Below are positions 17,083 through 25,274 of a stretch of DNA of 64,000 nt, in pieces (the stretch's first letter is position 1; every line of letters begins with the position of its first letter). The notes beneath the pieces are model-generated. The model was given only the letters and a program-made list of their open reading frames with translations. It was not told the DNA's origin and did not search any database. The DNA is taken from NCBI RefSeq assembly GCF_014252955.1, contig NZ_JACMIA010000001.1, positions 1,240,001 to 1,304,000 on the forward strand. The letters run 5' to 3'. Source of the DNA: Stappia sp. 28M-7 (GTDB lineage Bacteria; Pseudomonadota; Alphaproteobacteria; Rhizobiales; Stappiaceae). Both the position numbers and the translations under genes were made by a program.

Positions 17083-17111
17083 TTGACTCCGGCGCGCGAA
17101 ACCGCTCTCTT
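17083..17111 (+). promoter_or_regulatory. Possible promoter upstream of the cobalamin riboswitch
   Basis: TTGACT (17083-17088) and TCTCTT (17106-17111) stand 17 bases apart, ten bases before the riboswitch. The -35 box is close to consensus, but the -10 box matches only three of six positions. The stretch 16648-17080 upstream contains nothing else recognisable. Confidence 0.35.
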
Positions 17112-17120
17112 TTACGGCGA

Positions 17121-17312
17121 CAGAGGTTCCGGACATGTCCGGATGAAAAGGGAACACGGTGAGGCGTACCCAACAGGGACCGAAACCGTGGCTGCCCCCG
17201 CAACTGTGAACGGAGAGTGGACGCTCGAAGGCCACTGACCCCGCCGCCAAAGGCAGGGTTGGGAAGGTGAATGTCCGCGATGACCCGTGAGCCAGGAGAC
17301 CTGCCCCTGTCG
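17121..17312 (+). ncRNA. Cobalamin (adenosylcobalamin) riboswitch
   Basis: This leader carries the landmarks of a B12 riboswitch in order: GGGAACACGGTGAGGC, GCTGCCCCCGCAACTGT, GCCACTG, GGGTTGGGAAGG and the B12 box AGCCAGGAGACCTGCC (17290-17305). All conserved core segments are intact. It lies about 190 bases before the btuB start; the intervening leader probably holds the expression platform, but no obvious terminator stem with T-run is seen, so control of translation start is more likely. High cobalamin should repress the whole uptake operon. Confidence 0.95.
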
Positions 17313-17502
17313 GTCACCCGACCTTCGATACGGGGTGTGTCGAGGCGCGGCTTTCCGTTGAGGTGACACCCGAAAACCGCCTGCGTCCGCAGGCCGCCGC
17401 CTTGCGTCTTCGCGCGGGGTTGCGCGGTCGCGTCCGCTGGCTCGTGCCGTATCGCGACGGGACGCCGAGGGGCGTTTCGGCGCACGTCAGGGGTGTGTCT
17501 GG

Positions 17503-19515
17503 ATGAATTCGATTTCGCGTGGCGCCTTGCGCGCCGGGCCGGTGGCCGCTGTGCTGGGGGCCGGATTGGGGGCCGCGATGGTGCTGGCGCCGGGAAGTGC
17601 CCGAGCCCAGGATTTCGAGGCACAAGGCTTCGACGCGCAAGGGGGATACGAGGAGCCGACGCAGCTGCGCCGGGTCGTCGTCTCCGCCGGGCGCACGCCG
17701 GTCGCCGCCGAAGCGGTGGGCCGTGCCCACACGGTGATCACGGGCGAGGAGCTGGAGACGACGCAGCAGCGCTATGTCGCCGATGCCCTGCGCAAGGTGC
17801 CGGGCCTTGCCGTGTCGCGCACCGGCGGCAATGGCGGCATGACCCAGATCCGCATCCGCGGCTCGGAAGCCAACCATGTGCTGGTGCTGATCGACGGCGT
17901 CGAGGTGGCGGCCACCTCCAGCGGCGAATTCGACTTCGGCGGGTTGCAGGTCGCCGACATCGAGCGGATCGAGGTGCTGCGCGGCCCGCAAAGCGCCATC
18001 TACGGCTCCAACGCCAGCTCCGGCGTCATCGCCATCACCACCAAGGGCGGTATCCGCAACGACCTGGAAATCACCGGCCGCACAGAAACGGGCACCGACA
18101 AGACGGTGGCCGGCCATCTGGGCGTGCGCGGCGGCGGCGAGAGGTTCGACATCGCGGTCTCCGGCGCCTGGCGGCAGAACGAGGGCTTCAACATCTCCCA
18201 GTTCGGCTCGGAGAAGGACGGCGACCGCAACGCCACGCTGAACGGCCGTTTCAACTGGGACATCACCGATGCCCTGAGCCTCGATCTCAGCGCCCGCTAT
18301 GTCGACCGCAAGTCGGACACGGACGACCAGGACTCCTCCTGGCCGCCGACCCCGACGGAAGGCCTTGTCATCGACACGCCCGGATACAACGCGACGAAGG
18401 AGTTCTACTCCGGCGTCGGCCTGTCCTGGTCGCTGTTCGACGACCGGCTGGTGCAGAAGGCGCGCGCCGAATACTCCGGACTGGAGCGGCGCGGCTTCAA
18501 CTCCGGCAGCATGAACGGCAACGACGACCGCCGCCTGCACCTCAGCTATCAGGCGACGGTGACGGCGACGACGCCGGATTTCCTCGACGCCGAACACAGC
18601 CTGACCGGCGCCATCGAGTGGGAGCGCGAGCACTACAAGAACGCCTTTCCCGCCTACGATCCCTCGCAGGTTCCCGGCAAGCAGCGCGACCTGACCAGCT
18701 ATGTCGCCGAGTATCGCGGCGCGTTCCTCGACGCCCTGTTCTTCAGCGCAGGCCTGCGTTACGACCGCAACGACCAGTTCAAGGACACGCTGACCTACAG
18801 CGCCAGCGCCGCCTATCAGCTGCACGAGACCGGTACGCGCTTCCACGCCTCCATCGGCACAGGCATCACCAACCCGACCTTTTTCGAGCAGTTCGGCTTC
18901 ATTCCGGCGACCTTCACCGGAAACCCGAACCTGCGGCCGGAAAAGAACTTCGCCTGGGACATCGGCATCGAGCAAAGGTTCTGGGGCGGGCGGGCGGTCG
19001 CCGACGTGACCTATTTCAACGAGCGGCTGGAAGACGAGATCTGGACGCCCTGGGTGGCGGGCGCCGGCTCCTCGCCGGCCAACATGGACGGGATCAGCAG
19101 GCGCCAGGGCATCGAGGTGTCGCTCGGCGTGGAACTGCTGGCCGACCTCTACGCCAAGGGCACCTACACCTATCTGGATGCGACCGAGCCGACGGGCCTG
19201 CAGGAGGTGCGCCGGCCCAAGCACTCGGGCTCGCTCAGCCTCGTCTATGCCTTCCACGAAGGGCGGGGAAACCTCTTCCTCGACACGATCTTCAACGGCC
19301 GGATGAAGGACAACGAGTTCATCAGCGCAACGCCGCAGACCCGGGTGACACTGTCCGAGTATTTCCTCGTGAATGTCGGTGCCGACTACAGGGTTTCTGA
19401 CAATTTCACGGTCTATGGCCGGGTGGAGAACCTGCTCGATCAGCAGTACCAGGAAGTCTACAGCTACAACTCACAAGGACTGACCGCCTATGCGGGCATC
19501 AAGGCAAGCTTCTGA
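17503..19515 (+). CDS. btuB: TonB-dependent vitamin B12 outer-membrane receptor BtuB
   Basis: A 670-residue outer-membrane receptor. A signal peptide ends near ARAQDF, and the TonB-box region RRVVVSAGRTP precedes the plug domain (about 60-170), which shows VADALRKVPGL, IRIRGSEANHVLVLIDGVE and the IEVLRGPQSAIYGSNA signature. The remainder is a beta-barrel ending in the aromatic-terminal KASF typical of outer-membrane proteins. AGGGGT stands eight bases before the ATG. The cobalamin riboswitch directly upstream makes the B12 assignment firm. Its end overlaps the next gene by 26 bases. Confidence 0.95.
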   Translation: MNSISRGALRAGPVAAVLGAGLGAAMVLAPGSARAQDFEAQGFDAQGGYEEPTQLRRVVVSAGRTPVAAEAVGRAHTVITGEELETTQQRYVADALRKVPGLAVSRTGGNGGMTQIRIRGSEANHVLVLIDGVEVAATSSGEFDFGGLQVADIERIEVLRGPQSAIYGSNASSGVIAITTKGGIRNDLEITGRTETGTDKTVAGHLGVRGGGERFDIAVSGAWRQNEGFNISQFGSEKDGDRNATLNGRFNWDITDALSLDLSARYVDRKSDTDDQDSSWPPTPTEGLVIDTPGYNATKEFYSGVGLSWSLFDDRLVQKARAEYSGLERRGFNSGSMNGNDDRRLHLSYQATVTATTPDFLDAEHSLTGAIEWEREHYKNAFPAYDPSQVPGKQRDLTSYVAEYRGAFLDALFFSAGLRYDRNDQFKDTLTYSASAAYQLHETGTRFHASIGTGITNPTFFEQFGFIPATFTGNPNLRPEKNFAWDIGIEQRFWGGRAVADVTYFNERLEDEIWTPWVAGAGSSPANMDGISRRQGIEVSLGVELLADLYAKGTYTYLDATEPTGLQEVRRPKHSGSLSLVYAFHEGRGNLFLDTIFNGRMKDNEFISATPQTRVTLSEYFLVNVGADYRVSDNFTVYGRVENLLDQQYQEVYSYNSQGLTAYAGIKASF

Positions 19516-20422
19516 CGCAAGGGGCGGGGCGGCGGGGATTGTCCTCGCCGCCCTGCTGGCGCTGTCGTTTCCGGGCGCCGCTGCTCTGGCGGCAGGCGAT
19601 GCGCCCCGGCGCGTCGTCTCGATGAACCTGTGCACCGACCAGATCGCCATGCTGGTGGCTGCGCCCGGCCAGCTCATCTCGGTCTCCTACCTGGCGGCCC
19701 GGCCCGACGTCTCGTTGATGAGCGCGCAGACGGCCGGGCTGACCATCAATCACGGGCTGGCGGAGGAGATCTTCCGCCTCGACCCGGATCTGGTGATTTC
19801 GGGCACCTACACGCGGCGGGCGACGGTCAACATGTTGCGGCGGCTCGGCCGCCGGGTAGAGGAATTCGCCCCGGCGAACGGCTTTGCCGACATTCGGCAG
19901 AATGTCCGCCGGATGGGCGAACTGCTCGGGCGCGAGGCGCAGGCCGCGCGGCTGATCGCCGCCTTCGACGCAGAGGCCGACGCCCTTGCCGCCGCGCCGC
20001 CGGAGAGGCATGAGCCGGGAAAGGAGAGGTTGGGAAAGGGGGCGCCGGTGCTCGGCTCCTTCGGCGCCAACAGCTTCACCACCGGCGGCGGCACGCTGGA
20101 AAACGAGATTGTCGGCGCGGCGGGCCTGCGCCATCTCGGCGAGGAACTCGAGATCACCGGGACGACGCGGCTGCCGCTGGAAGCGCTGGTGCTGGCCGAT
20201 CCGGACTATGTGCTGCTATGGGAGCGCTCGCTCGCCGATCCTTCGCGCGCGACCGAGATCCTGCGCCATCCGGCGCTCGACGCGCGCTTCGGCAGCGAGC
20301 GGCGGCTTTCCGCCGACAGCCGCTACTGGATCTGCGGCACGCCGCTGACACTGGAGGCGGTGGCACGATTGCGCGCCGAGGCCGGCGGCGGGACCTCACT
20401 GCGGCCGGAGGCGAACCGATGA
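19490..20422 (+). CDS. btuF: Cobalamin ABC transporter substrate-binding protein (BtuF-like)
   Basis: A 310-residue periplasmic binding protein with signal peptide (LLALSFPGAAALAAGDA). The mature start RRVVSMNLCTDQIAMLVA and the helical-backbone fold (GLAEEIFRLDPDLVISGTY; LGSFGANSFTTGGGTLENEI) match class III B12/siderophore binding proteins. It begins inside the btuB 3' end and overlaps the permease start (ATGA), so it is part of the riboswitch-controlled operon. It should hand cobalamin to the permease. Iron-siderophore binding is the main alternative but is made unlikely by the riboswitch. Confidence 0.88.
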   Translation: MRASRQASDARGGAAGIVLAALLALSFPGAAALAAGDAPRRVVSMNLCTDQIAMLVAAPGQLISVSYLAARPDVSLMSAQTAGLTINHGLAEEIFRLDPDLVISGTYTRRATVNMLRRLGRRVEEFAPANGFADIRQNVRRMGELLGREAQAARLIAAFDAEADALAAAPPERHEPGKERLGKGAPVLGSFGANSFTTGGGTLENEIVGAAGLRHLGEELEITGTTRLPLEALVLADPDYVLLWERSLADPSRATEILRHPALDARFGSERRLSADSRYWICGTPLTLEAVARLRAEAGGGTSLRPEANR

Positions 20423-21417
20423 CCGCGGACCGGCGCTACCCGCTGTTGCTGGCCGGCCTTGGCCTGCTGGCCGCGCTGCTGTTCCTCGCCTCGCTCGGGC
20501 TGGGGCAGGTGTGGATCGATCCGCTGACGCTCGTCACAGCCTTCAACGACACTGACAGCGCGGAGGCGGTGATCCTCGTCGAGATCCGCCTGCCGCGCGC
20601 GCTGCTGGGCGCGGCCATCGGTGCGATCCTTGGCCTGTCGGGGGCGGTGCTGCAGGGCTTCCTGCGCAATCCGCTGGCCGAGCCGGGCCTGCTGGGCATT
20701 TCCGCCACCGCTTCGCTCGGCGCGGTGATCGCCATCTATGCCGGGCTGACGGCATTGCACCCCTATGCGTTGCCGCTCTGCGCGCTGGCCGGGGCGCTGA
20801 TCGCGGTGACCCTGGTGCAGATGCTGGTGGGGCGCTCGGGCGACATTCTCGTCATCATCCTGGCCGGCGTCGCGCTGTCCTCGCTCGCAGGCGCGCTGAC
20901 CTCGCTGGCGCTGAACCTGGCGCCGAGCCCCTTTGCGGCGCTGGAAATCGTCTTCTGGATGCTGGGTTCGCTGACCGACCGCAGCCTCGTCCATGCCGGG
21001 CTGGCGCTGCCCTTCATCGCGGTCGGGGGCGTCATGCTGGCGCTGACGGGGCGGGCGCTGGACGCGCTGGCGCTGGGGCCCGATGTCGCCCGCAGCCTTG
21101 GCGTCAATCTCGACCGCACCCGGGTGCTGGCGGTGGTGGGAACCGCCATCGGCGTCGGCGGGGCGACGGCGGTGAGCGGCGCCATCGGTTTCGTCGGGCT
21201 GATCGTGCCGCATCTGCTCCGCCCGCTCGTCGGCCACCGGCCCTCGCGCCTGCTGCCGGCAAGCGCGCTGGGCGGGGCGGCCTTCCTGCTGGCCGCCGAT
21301 ATCGCGGTGCGCCTGGTGATGCCGGACCGGGACCTGAAGCTCGGCGTCGTCACCGCCATTCTCGGCGCGCCGTTCTTCCTCTGGCTGCTGATCAGCCTGC
21401 GCCGGAGGACGTCATGA
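20419..21417 (+). CDS. btuC: Cobalamin ABC transporter permease (BtuC/FecCD family)
   Basis: A 332-residue permease with around ten membrane helices. Family motifs include RLPRALLGAAIGAILGLSGA, QGFLRNPLAEPGLLGIS and GAIGFVGLIVPHLLRPLVGH. Starts and stops overlap neighbours by four bases on both sides. It forms the inner-membrane channel for cobalamin with the next gene product. Confidence 0.9.
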   Translation: MTADRRYPLLLAGLGLLAALLFLASLGLGQVWIDPLTLVTAFNDTDSAEAVILVEIRLPRALLGAAIGAILGLSGAVLQGFLRNPLAEPGLLGISATASLGAVIAIYAGLTALHPYALPLCALAGALIAVTLVQMLVGRSGDILVIILAGVALSSLAGALTSLALNLAPSPFAALEIVFWMLGSLTDRSLVHAGLALPFIAVGGVMLALTGRALDALALGPDVARSLGVNLDRTRVLAVVGTAIGVGGATAVSGAIGFVGLIVPHLLRPLVGHRPSRLLPASALGGAAFLLAADIAVRLVMPDRDLKLGVVTAILGAPFFLWLLISLRRRTS

Positions 21418-22202
21418 TCCGTCTCGACTGCGAGAGCGTGACCGTGCGCCGGGGCACGCGCGAGACATTGCGGGGGATCTCGTTTTCCTGCGAGCGGCCG
21501 CAGCTTGTCGGCGTGATCGGCCCGAACGGGGCCGGCAAGTCGACGCTGATGCGGGCGATGACCGGATTGCAGCCCCACGCGGGCAGCATCCGCTGGGGGG
21601 GCTGCGAGCTTGCCGCGATGCCGGCAAGCGAACGGGCCCGGCTGATCGCCTACATGCCGCAGGAGCGGACGGTCCACTGGCCGATGGACTGTATCGAGGT
21701 GGTGCTGCTGGGCCGCCTGCCGCATCGCGGCGGCTTTGGCGGGGCGTCGGCCGAAGACCTGCGCCAGGCCCGCGAGGCGATGGAGCGGATGGATGTGGCC
21801 GGCTTTGCCCGCCGGCCCTTCGACACGCTGTCGGGCGGCGAACAGGCCCGGGTGCTGATCGCGCGCATGCTGGCGCAGGCCCCCCATGCCTGTATCGCCG
21901 ACGAGCCGGTGAACGGCCTCGACCCGGCGCACCAGATCGCCCTGATGCAGGTGCTGGCCGGGCTGGTGGCGGAAGGGCGCCCGGTCTTCGTATCGCTGCA
22001 CGACCTGACGCTGGCGAGCCGGTGGTGCGACCGGCTGCTGCTCCTCGACGGTGGGCGGCTCGTCGCCGACGGGACGCCGGGCGAGGTGCTGGATGCCGAG
22101 CGTCTTGCCGGCGTCTACGGCATCCGCGCCGAACATATCGACATCGGGGGGCGGCCGTCCGTCGTCCCCAGCGATCTGATTGCCAGGGAGAGACCACGTT
22201 GA
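21414..22202 (+). CDS. btuD: Cobalamin ABC transporter ATP-binding protein (BtuD-like)
   Basis: A 262-residue ATPase. Walker A is GPNGAGKST, the Q-loop AYMPQERTV, the signature LSGGEQARVLIARMLA, and Walker B is followed by the variant ACIADEPVNGLDP. The switch histidine is in FVSLHDLTLA. It energises uptake with the BtuC-type permease. The end overlaps the next gene's TTG start through TTGA, giving tight translational coupling. Confidence 0.9.
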   Translation: MIRLDCESVTVRRGTRETLRGISFSCERPQLVGVIGPNGAGKSTLMRAMTGLQPHAGSIRWGGCELAAMPASERARLIAYMPQERTVHWPMDCIEVVLLGRLPHRGGFGGASAEDLRQAREAMERMDVAGFARRPFDTLSGGEQARVLIARMLAQAPHACIADEPVNGLDPAHQIALMQVLAGLVAEGRPVFVSLHDLTLASRWCDRLLLLDGGRLVADGTPGEVLDAERLAGVYGIRAEHIDIGGRPSVVPSDLIARERPR

Positions 22203-23227
22203 GCCTCATCGACATTCTCGCGGAACGGCTGGCCGACCGCGATGCCGCCTGGAGCATCGGCTCCTTCGGCGCCATTGCCGAGTTTCACCAGCGCGCCGAC
22301 GACGAACTGCTGGTCGACCGGCCGCAGGAGCTGTACCGGGTGACCGAAAAGGGCGGCATCCGCCTCGACATGTCGGCGCTGGGGGAGGCGCGGGCGCTCG
22401 CCTTCGAGACGCTGAGCCCGCGAACGAACCGCTGGGGGCAGGGGCTGGCGCTGTGCCTGCCCGAGGAGCAGGCCGCGGTGATGCAAAGGGCGGTGCTGAG
22501 CGAGCTGGGGCCGGATGTGGACGCCCTGCGCGAGGAGGACCGGGATGCGGTGCTCTTCGACATGGGGCTGGCACAGCCGCAGATCGAGTTCTGCATCCGC
22601 ACCGGCGATCCCGACCTGCTGGCGATCCTGCGGGAGAATGCCGGCCGCTCGGTGGCCAATCCGCAGAGCCCGGCGATGGCGGCGATCCTGCGGGCGCATC
22701 CGCACCGCATCGCCCGCTCGAAGCTGGGGCGGGTCGAGGTCTACCAGATGATCGGCGGGCCGGACACGGGCGGCGTCTCGCCCGACGGGCCGCATACCCA
22801 TGTGCTGCCCAAGCTGCTGCGCTCCGGGCGCACGCACTCCGCCAACACGCCGATCCCGCAAGGGCTGGTGCCATGCGCCATGCTGCATCCGGCAAGCGCG
22901 GTTTCGGGCGCGCGGGGCGAGGACATCGCCTTCGACGCGGCGCGCCACGAGGAGTTCCAGGAGCTGCTGCGCCGCTATGGCCTGCCGGACTATGTGGCGA
23001 TCAAGGACAAGGTGCTGGACGCGCTGGAAGAGGGGATGGAAGACGCGCTCGCCGAGCCCGACAGCCGGCTGACCCGCACGGGCCTGCGCATCGCGCTGCG
23101 CCAGCTCGGCCGGCAGGCGGAGGCGGTCGGCCGGCCGAACCTTGCCCGCCGCATCGAGCGGCTGCGCCAGCGCTTCGACAGGCTGGAGGAGCCAGGCGAG
23201 GCAGACGAGGAACGCCCGGGCCACTGA
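22199..23227 (+). CDS. Unrecognised protein, last gene of the B12 uptake operon (TTG start)
   Basis: A 342-residue soluble protein with no signal peptide or membrane helix. The start is TTG at 22199, overlapping the btuD stop, with AGGGAG eight bases before it. I do not recognise a characterised family. Visible features are an acidic N-terminal domain, the segment GGPDTGGVSPDGPHTHVLPK with a histidine pair around residues 200-205, and a charged helical C-terminus (RLRQRFDRLEEPGEADEE). Codon use matches its neighbours. Coupling to B12 import suggests a role in cobalamin handling or use, but nothing in the sequence proves it. Confidence 0.8.
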   Translation: MSLIDILAERLADRDAAWSIGSFGAIAEFHQRADDELLVDRPQELYRVTEKGGIRLDMSALGEARALAFETLSPRTNRWGQGLALCLPEEQAAVMQRAVLSELGPDVDALREEDRDAVLFDMGLAQPQIEFCIRTGDPDLLAILRENAGRSVANPQSPAMAAILRAHPHRIARSKLGRVEVYQMIGGPDTGGVSPDGPHTHVLPKLLRSGRTHSANTPIPQGLVPCAMLHPASAVSGARGEDIAFDAARHEEFQELLRRYGLPDYVAIKDKVLDALEEGMEDALAEPDSRLTRTGLRIALRQLGRQAEAVGRPNLARRIERLRQRFDRLEEPGEADEERPGH

Positions 23228-23249
23228 AGCCGCCGGGCTACCGGGCCTA

Positions 23250-23564
23250 TCAGGCGGTGCCGGGCGCGCTCCGGTACAGGCGCAGCGGCTTGGTCGGCGC
23301 GCGGGCGATGGTGCCCTTGGCCTCGAGGTCGAGCTGGACCGCCTTGAGCCACCAGCCGGCGGTCGCGCCTGCCGGAAACAGTGCGTCCGGCAGGTGCGCA
23401 AGGAGCGCTGCCTTGGCCTCCGCCACCGTCAGCCCCGGCTTGTCCGGCGTCAGCACGGACAGCAGGGCGGCGCGCATTGCCTCGTATTTCGCCCGGTCGA
23501 CACGCGAGGTCTTGCCGGGGATGTTGACGTTCTCGATCTCGATCCTGTCGTCAGGCGGGGACAT
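23250..23564 (-). CDS. Small DUF6958-like protein
   Basis: A 104-residue protein without signal peptide or membrane segment. The sequence reads as a compact winged-helix-like domain: ALLSVLTPDKPGLTVAEAKA, then GATAGWWLKAVQLDLEAKG and a basic tail PTKPLRLYR. It resembles a family of unknown function (DUF6958, from memory). The start overlaps the end of the preceding DUF6151-like gene by 14 bases, so it is the third gene of the TetR operon. The pattern could suit nucleic acid binding, but this is speculation. Confidence 0.7.
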   Translation of the reverse strand: MSPPDDRIEIENVNIPGKTSRVDRAKYEAMRAALLSVLTPDKPGLTVAEAKAALLAHLPDALFPAGATAGWWLKAVQLDLEAKGTIARAPTKPLRLYRSAPGTA

Positions 23565-24096
23565 CCAGCACTCCTTTCACGTAGTCGGCGCGCGGGCGGC
23601 GGAAGCCCATCGCGGCCCAGGCAAGGATCAGGCGAAGGAAGAACCCGGCCGAATGGGTCCTCAGGTTGGGAACGTCATTCGGCAGCGTCGAGGGATCGTC
23701 CATGTCGCCGGTCATGGTGCGCATCTGCAGGGGCGGCAGGGTGCCGGCAGGCCACAGGGGGCCGTAGAGGTCGATCCAGTGGCCGCTGGTGAAGTCGAGG
23801 AAGATCGGCGTGTTGCAGCAGGTGGCCACCACGCGGCGGGTTGTGGTCTGCGCCGTCAGGCGGTGTTCCCGCAGGTGGTCGGCGCCCTTGACGCAGCGGA
23901 CGCGGTCCTTGCGATACATCTCCGTCCGGGTGCCGCCGGTCGCTTCCCTGAGGCGCGGCGCGCCGGGCAGGGCCTCGAACACGCCGGCCGCGGTCCGGCA
24001 GGACGTGCAAAGGCATTCGGTGCTCATGATCGGCGGGTCGACGGCCTCCATCTCGACCGAGCCGCAGGCACAGGAGAGCTTGATGGTCTGGGTCAC
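23551..24096 (-). CDS. DUF6151-like protein with GFA-type cysteine motifs
   Basis: A 181-residue protein. The first half has cysteine pairs in the arrangement of the glutathione-dependent formaldehyde-activating (GFA/Mss4-like) zinc fold: LSCACGS, ECLCTSCRTA and TCCNTP. The second half contains GHWIDLYGPLWPAG and a hydrophobic C-terminal stretch. It starts at GTG 24096, overlapping the TetR stop as GTGA, with GGAGG upstream. A zinc-dependent thiol-adduct or electrophile response is suggested by the cysteines and by its regulator. The family has no proven activity known to me. Confidence 0.78.
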   Translation of the reverse strand: MTQTIKLSCACGSVEMEAVDPPIMSTECLCTSCRTAAGVFEALPGAPRLREATGGTRTEMYRKDRVRCVKGADHLREHRLTAQTTTRRVVATCCNTPIFLDFTSGHWIDLYGPLWPAGTLPPLQMRTMTGDMDDPSTLPNDVPNLRTHSAGFFLRLILAWAAMGFRRPRADYVKGVLDVPA

Positions 24097-24731
24097 GGTG
24101 TTTTTTCCTCCCGGGGCTGGCCGAACAGGTGGCGGATATAGCGGTCGAGATGGTCGAGGCTCTCGCGGGCAAGGCCGGGATCGTTGCCCGCCTTGGCGAG
24201 GATGAAGGCGCCCTGGATGACCGCCTGCGTGTGGCGGGCAAGGCTTTCGGCCGTCCACTCGCCGCGAATGCCGCGCGCCTCCATCGCCGCGCGGATGTCG
24301 CTCTCCAGGGTTGCGGCGTGGCCGAAGATGCTCCTGCCGCAGGCATCGCGAATGGCCGGCGAGGCGGCGTGGACCTCCTGCACCAGGGTCCCGACAAGGC
24401 AGGTGAACTCCGCGAACTCGCCCTCGATGATCGACTTGCGGAAGGCGACATAGGCCAGAACGCGGTCCAGCGGATCGTCCGGCAGGTGATAGGGCGCCGC
24501 CTCGAAGAAGGCCGTCGTGCCGCTCTCCCAATACTCGGCCGCGGCAACGCCGAGCGCTTCCTTGGAACCGAACTGGTGGAAGAACGCGCCTTTCGTCACC
24601 TCGGCGAGGCGGCACAGGTCGTCGACGGAGGTGGCGGCAAACCCCTTCGCACGAATGCTGTGCTGGGCGGCCTCCAGAAGGCGGGTGCGGGCATCGCCGC
24701 GTTCGGGGGACTGTTTGGATGGTCTCGGCAT
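24093..24731 (-). CDS. TetR/AcrR family transcriptional regulator
   Basis: A 212-residue regulator. The N-terminal DNA-binding domain (about 10-60) contains TRLLEAAQHSIRAKGFAATS, VDDLCRLAEVTKGAFFHQFG and SKEALG. The helical C-terminal domain has a cysteine in EFTCLVGTLVQEVH, as in several electrophile-sensing TetR proteins. A palindromic operator lies 10 bases upstream of the ATG. It leads a three-gene operon through overlapping codons and most likely represses itself and the two following genes. Confidence 0.92.
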   Translation of the reverse strand: MPRPSKQSPERGDARTRLLEAAQHSIRAKGFAATSVDDLCRLAEVTKGAFFHQFGSKEALGVAAAEYWESGTTAFFEAAPYHLPDDPLDRVLAYVAFRKSIIEGEFAEFTCLVGTLVQEVHAASPAIRDACGRSIFGHAATLESDIRAAMEARGIRGEWTAESLARHTQAVIQGAFILAKAGNDPGLARESLDHLDRYIRHLFGQPREEKTP

Positions 24732-24740
24732 GACAGATAC

Positions 24741-24758
24741 ATACCATACGGTTGGTAT
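24741..24758. promoter_or_regulatory. TetR-type operator upstream of the regulator gene
   Basis: ATACCATACGGTTGGTAT has inverted arms ATACCA and TGGTAT around six bases. It sits 10 bases before the tetR start, where a bound dimer would block transcription or initiation. It stands out as AT-rich in this region. Binding by the adjacent TetR protein is inferred from position and form. Confidence 0.72.
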
Positions 24759-24777
24759 CTATGCAACGGGGAGTCCT

Positions 24778-24895
24778 GGGCAATTGGGGGAAGGGGGCGC
24801 TGGAGGGGAGGCTTGGGTGAGGCTGGGGAAGGGTTTGGGGTGGGCTGGATGGGGGCTGGGGAGGTCGGTTGGCGGGCTGATTGGGGGAGGCGCGG
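24778..24895. repeat. G-rich low-complexity tract
   Basis: About 118 bases with repeated G2-G5 runs (GGGGGAAGGGGGCG, GGGGCTGGGGAGG) and few C residues. It is similar in make-up, on the opposite strand, to the tract at 4262-4350, and like it borders a copy of the intergenic repeat. Four or more closely spaced G-runs could form a G-quadruplex. No gene is supported between 24759 and 25274. Confidence 0.55.
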
Positions 24896-24911
24896 CCCTA
24901 CATCACCCACA

Positions 24912-25060
24912 GGTGGTCACCCCGGGCAAGCGTAGCGCGACCCGGGGCCTATTGGTTTCCAGAGCGGCAGCGAGGACGCCCCCCCATCCGCGAGTCATCC
25001 CGCACGGAGCGAAGCGCAGATGCGGGATCGGAGAGCCGAGGACGATTGCCGCAGCGCTCA
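24912..25060. repeat. Inverted, diverged copy of part of the 3.1-4.3 kb repeat
   Basis: The segment 24914-24963 is the reverse complement, with a few changes, of the CTCTGGGAACGAATGGGCCC to CCCGGGGTGAC part of the tandem units. Nearby, CATCCCGCACGGAGCGAAGC is another hairpin-forming element of the same style. The copy is partial and single. The remaining bases to 25274 are GC-rich and contain no recognisable feature. Confidence 0.65.
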
Positions 25061-25274
25061 GGAAGCTCCACAGCCGCCGTGCCTCCCCGGTCCCGGATCT
25101 TCGGCCTCCGGCCTCGTCCGGGAAGACGCCAAGGAGAGGGTGGAGCGACAAGACACCCGCTGAGGGTGCCAATGGCTCCCGGCTCTGCGCTTGCGCGGGG
25201 CCGGGATGACCTCCTGAGAAAGAGGCGACCGGAAGAGCGGTCCGTCGTGAGCGGTCGGCCGGAACTCCCGGTTT

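Noticed and set aside
24912-25274. Insertion-sequence remnant
   Set aside because: No transposase fragment or terminal inverted repeats with target duplication were seen; the material matches the intergenic repeat instead.
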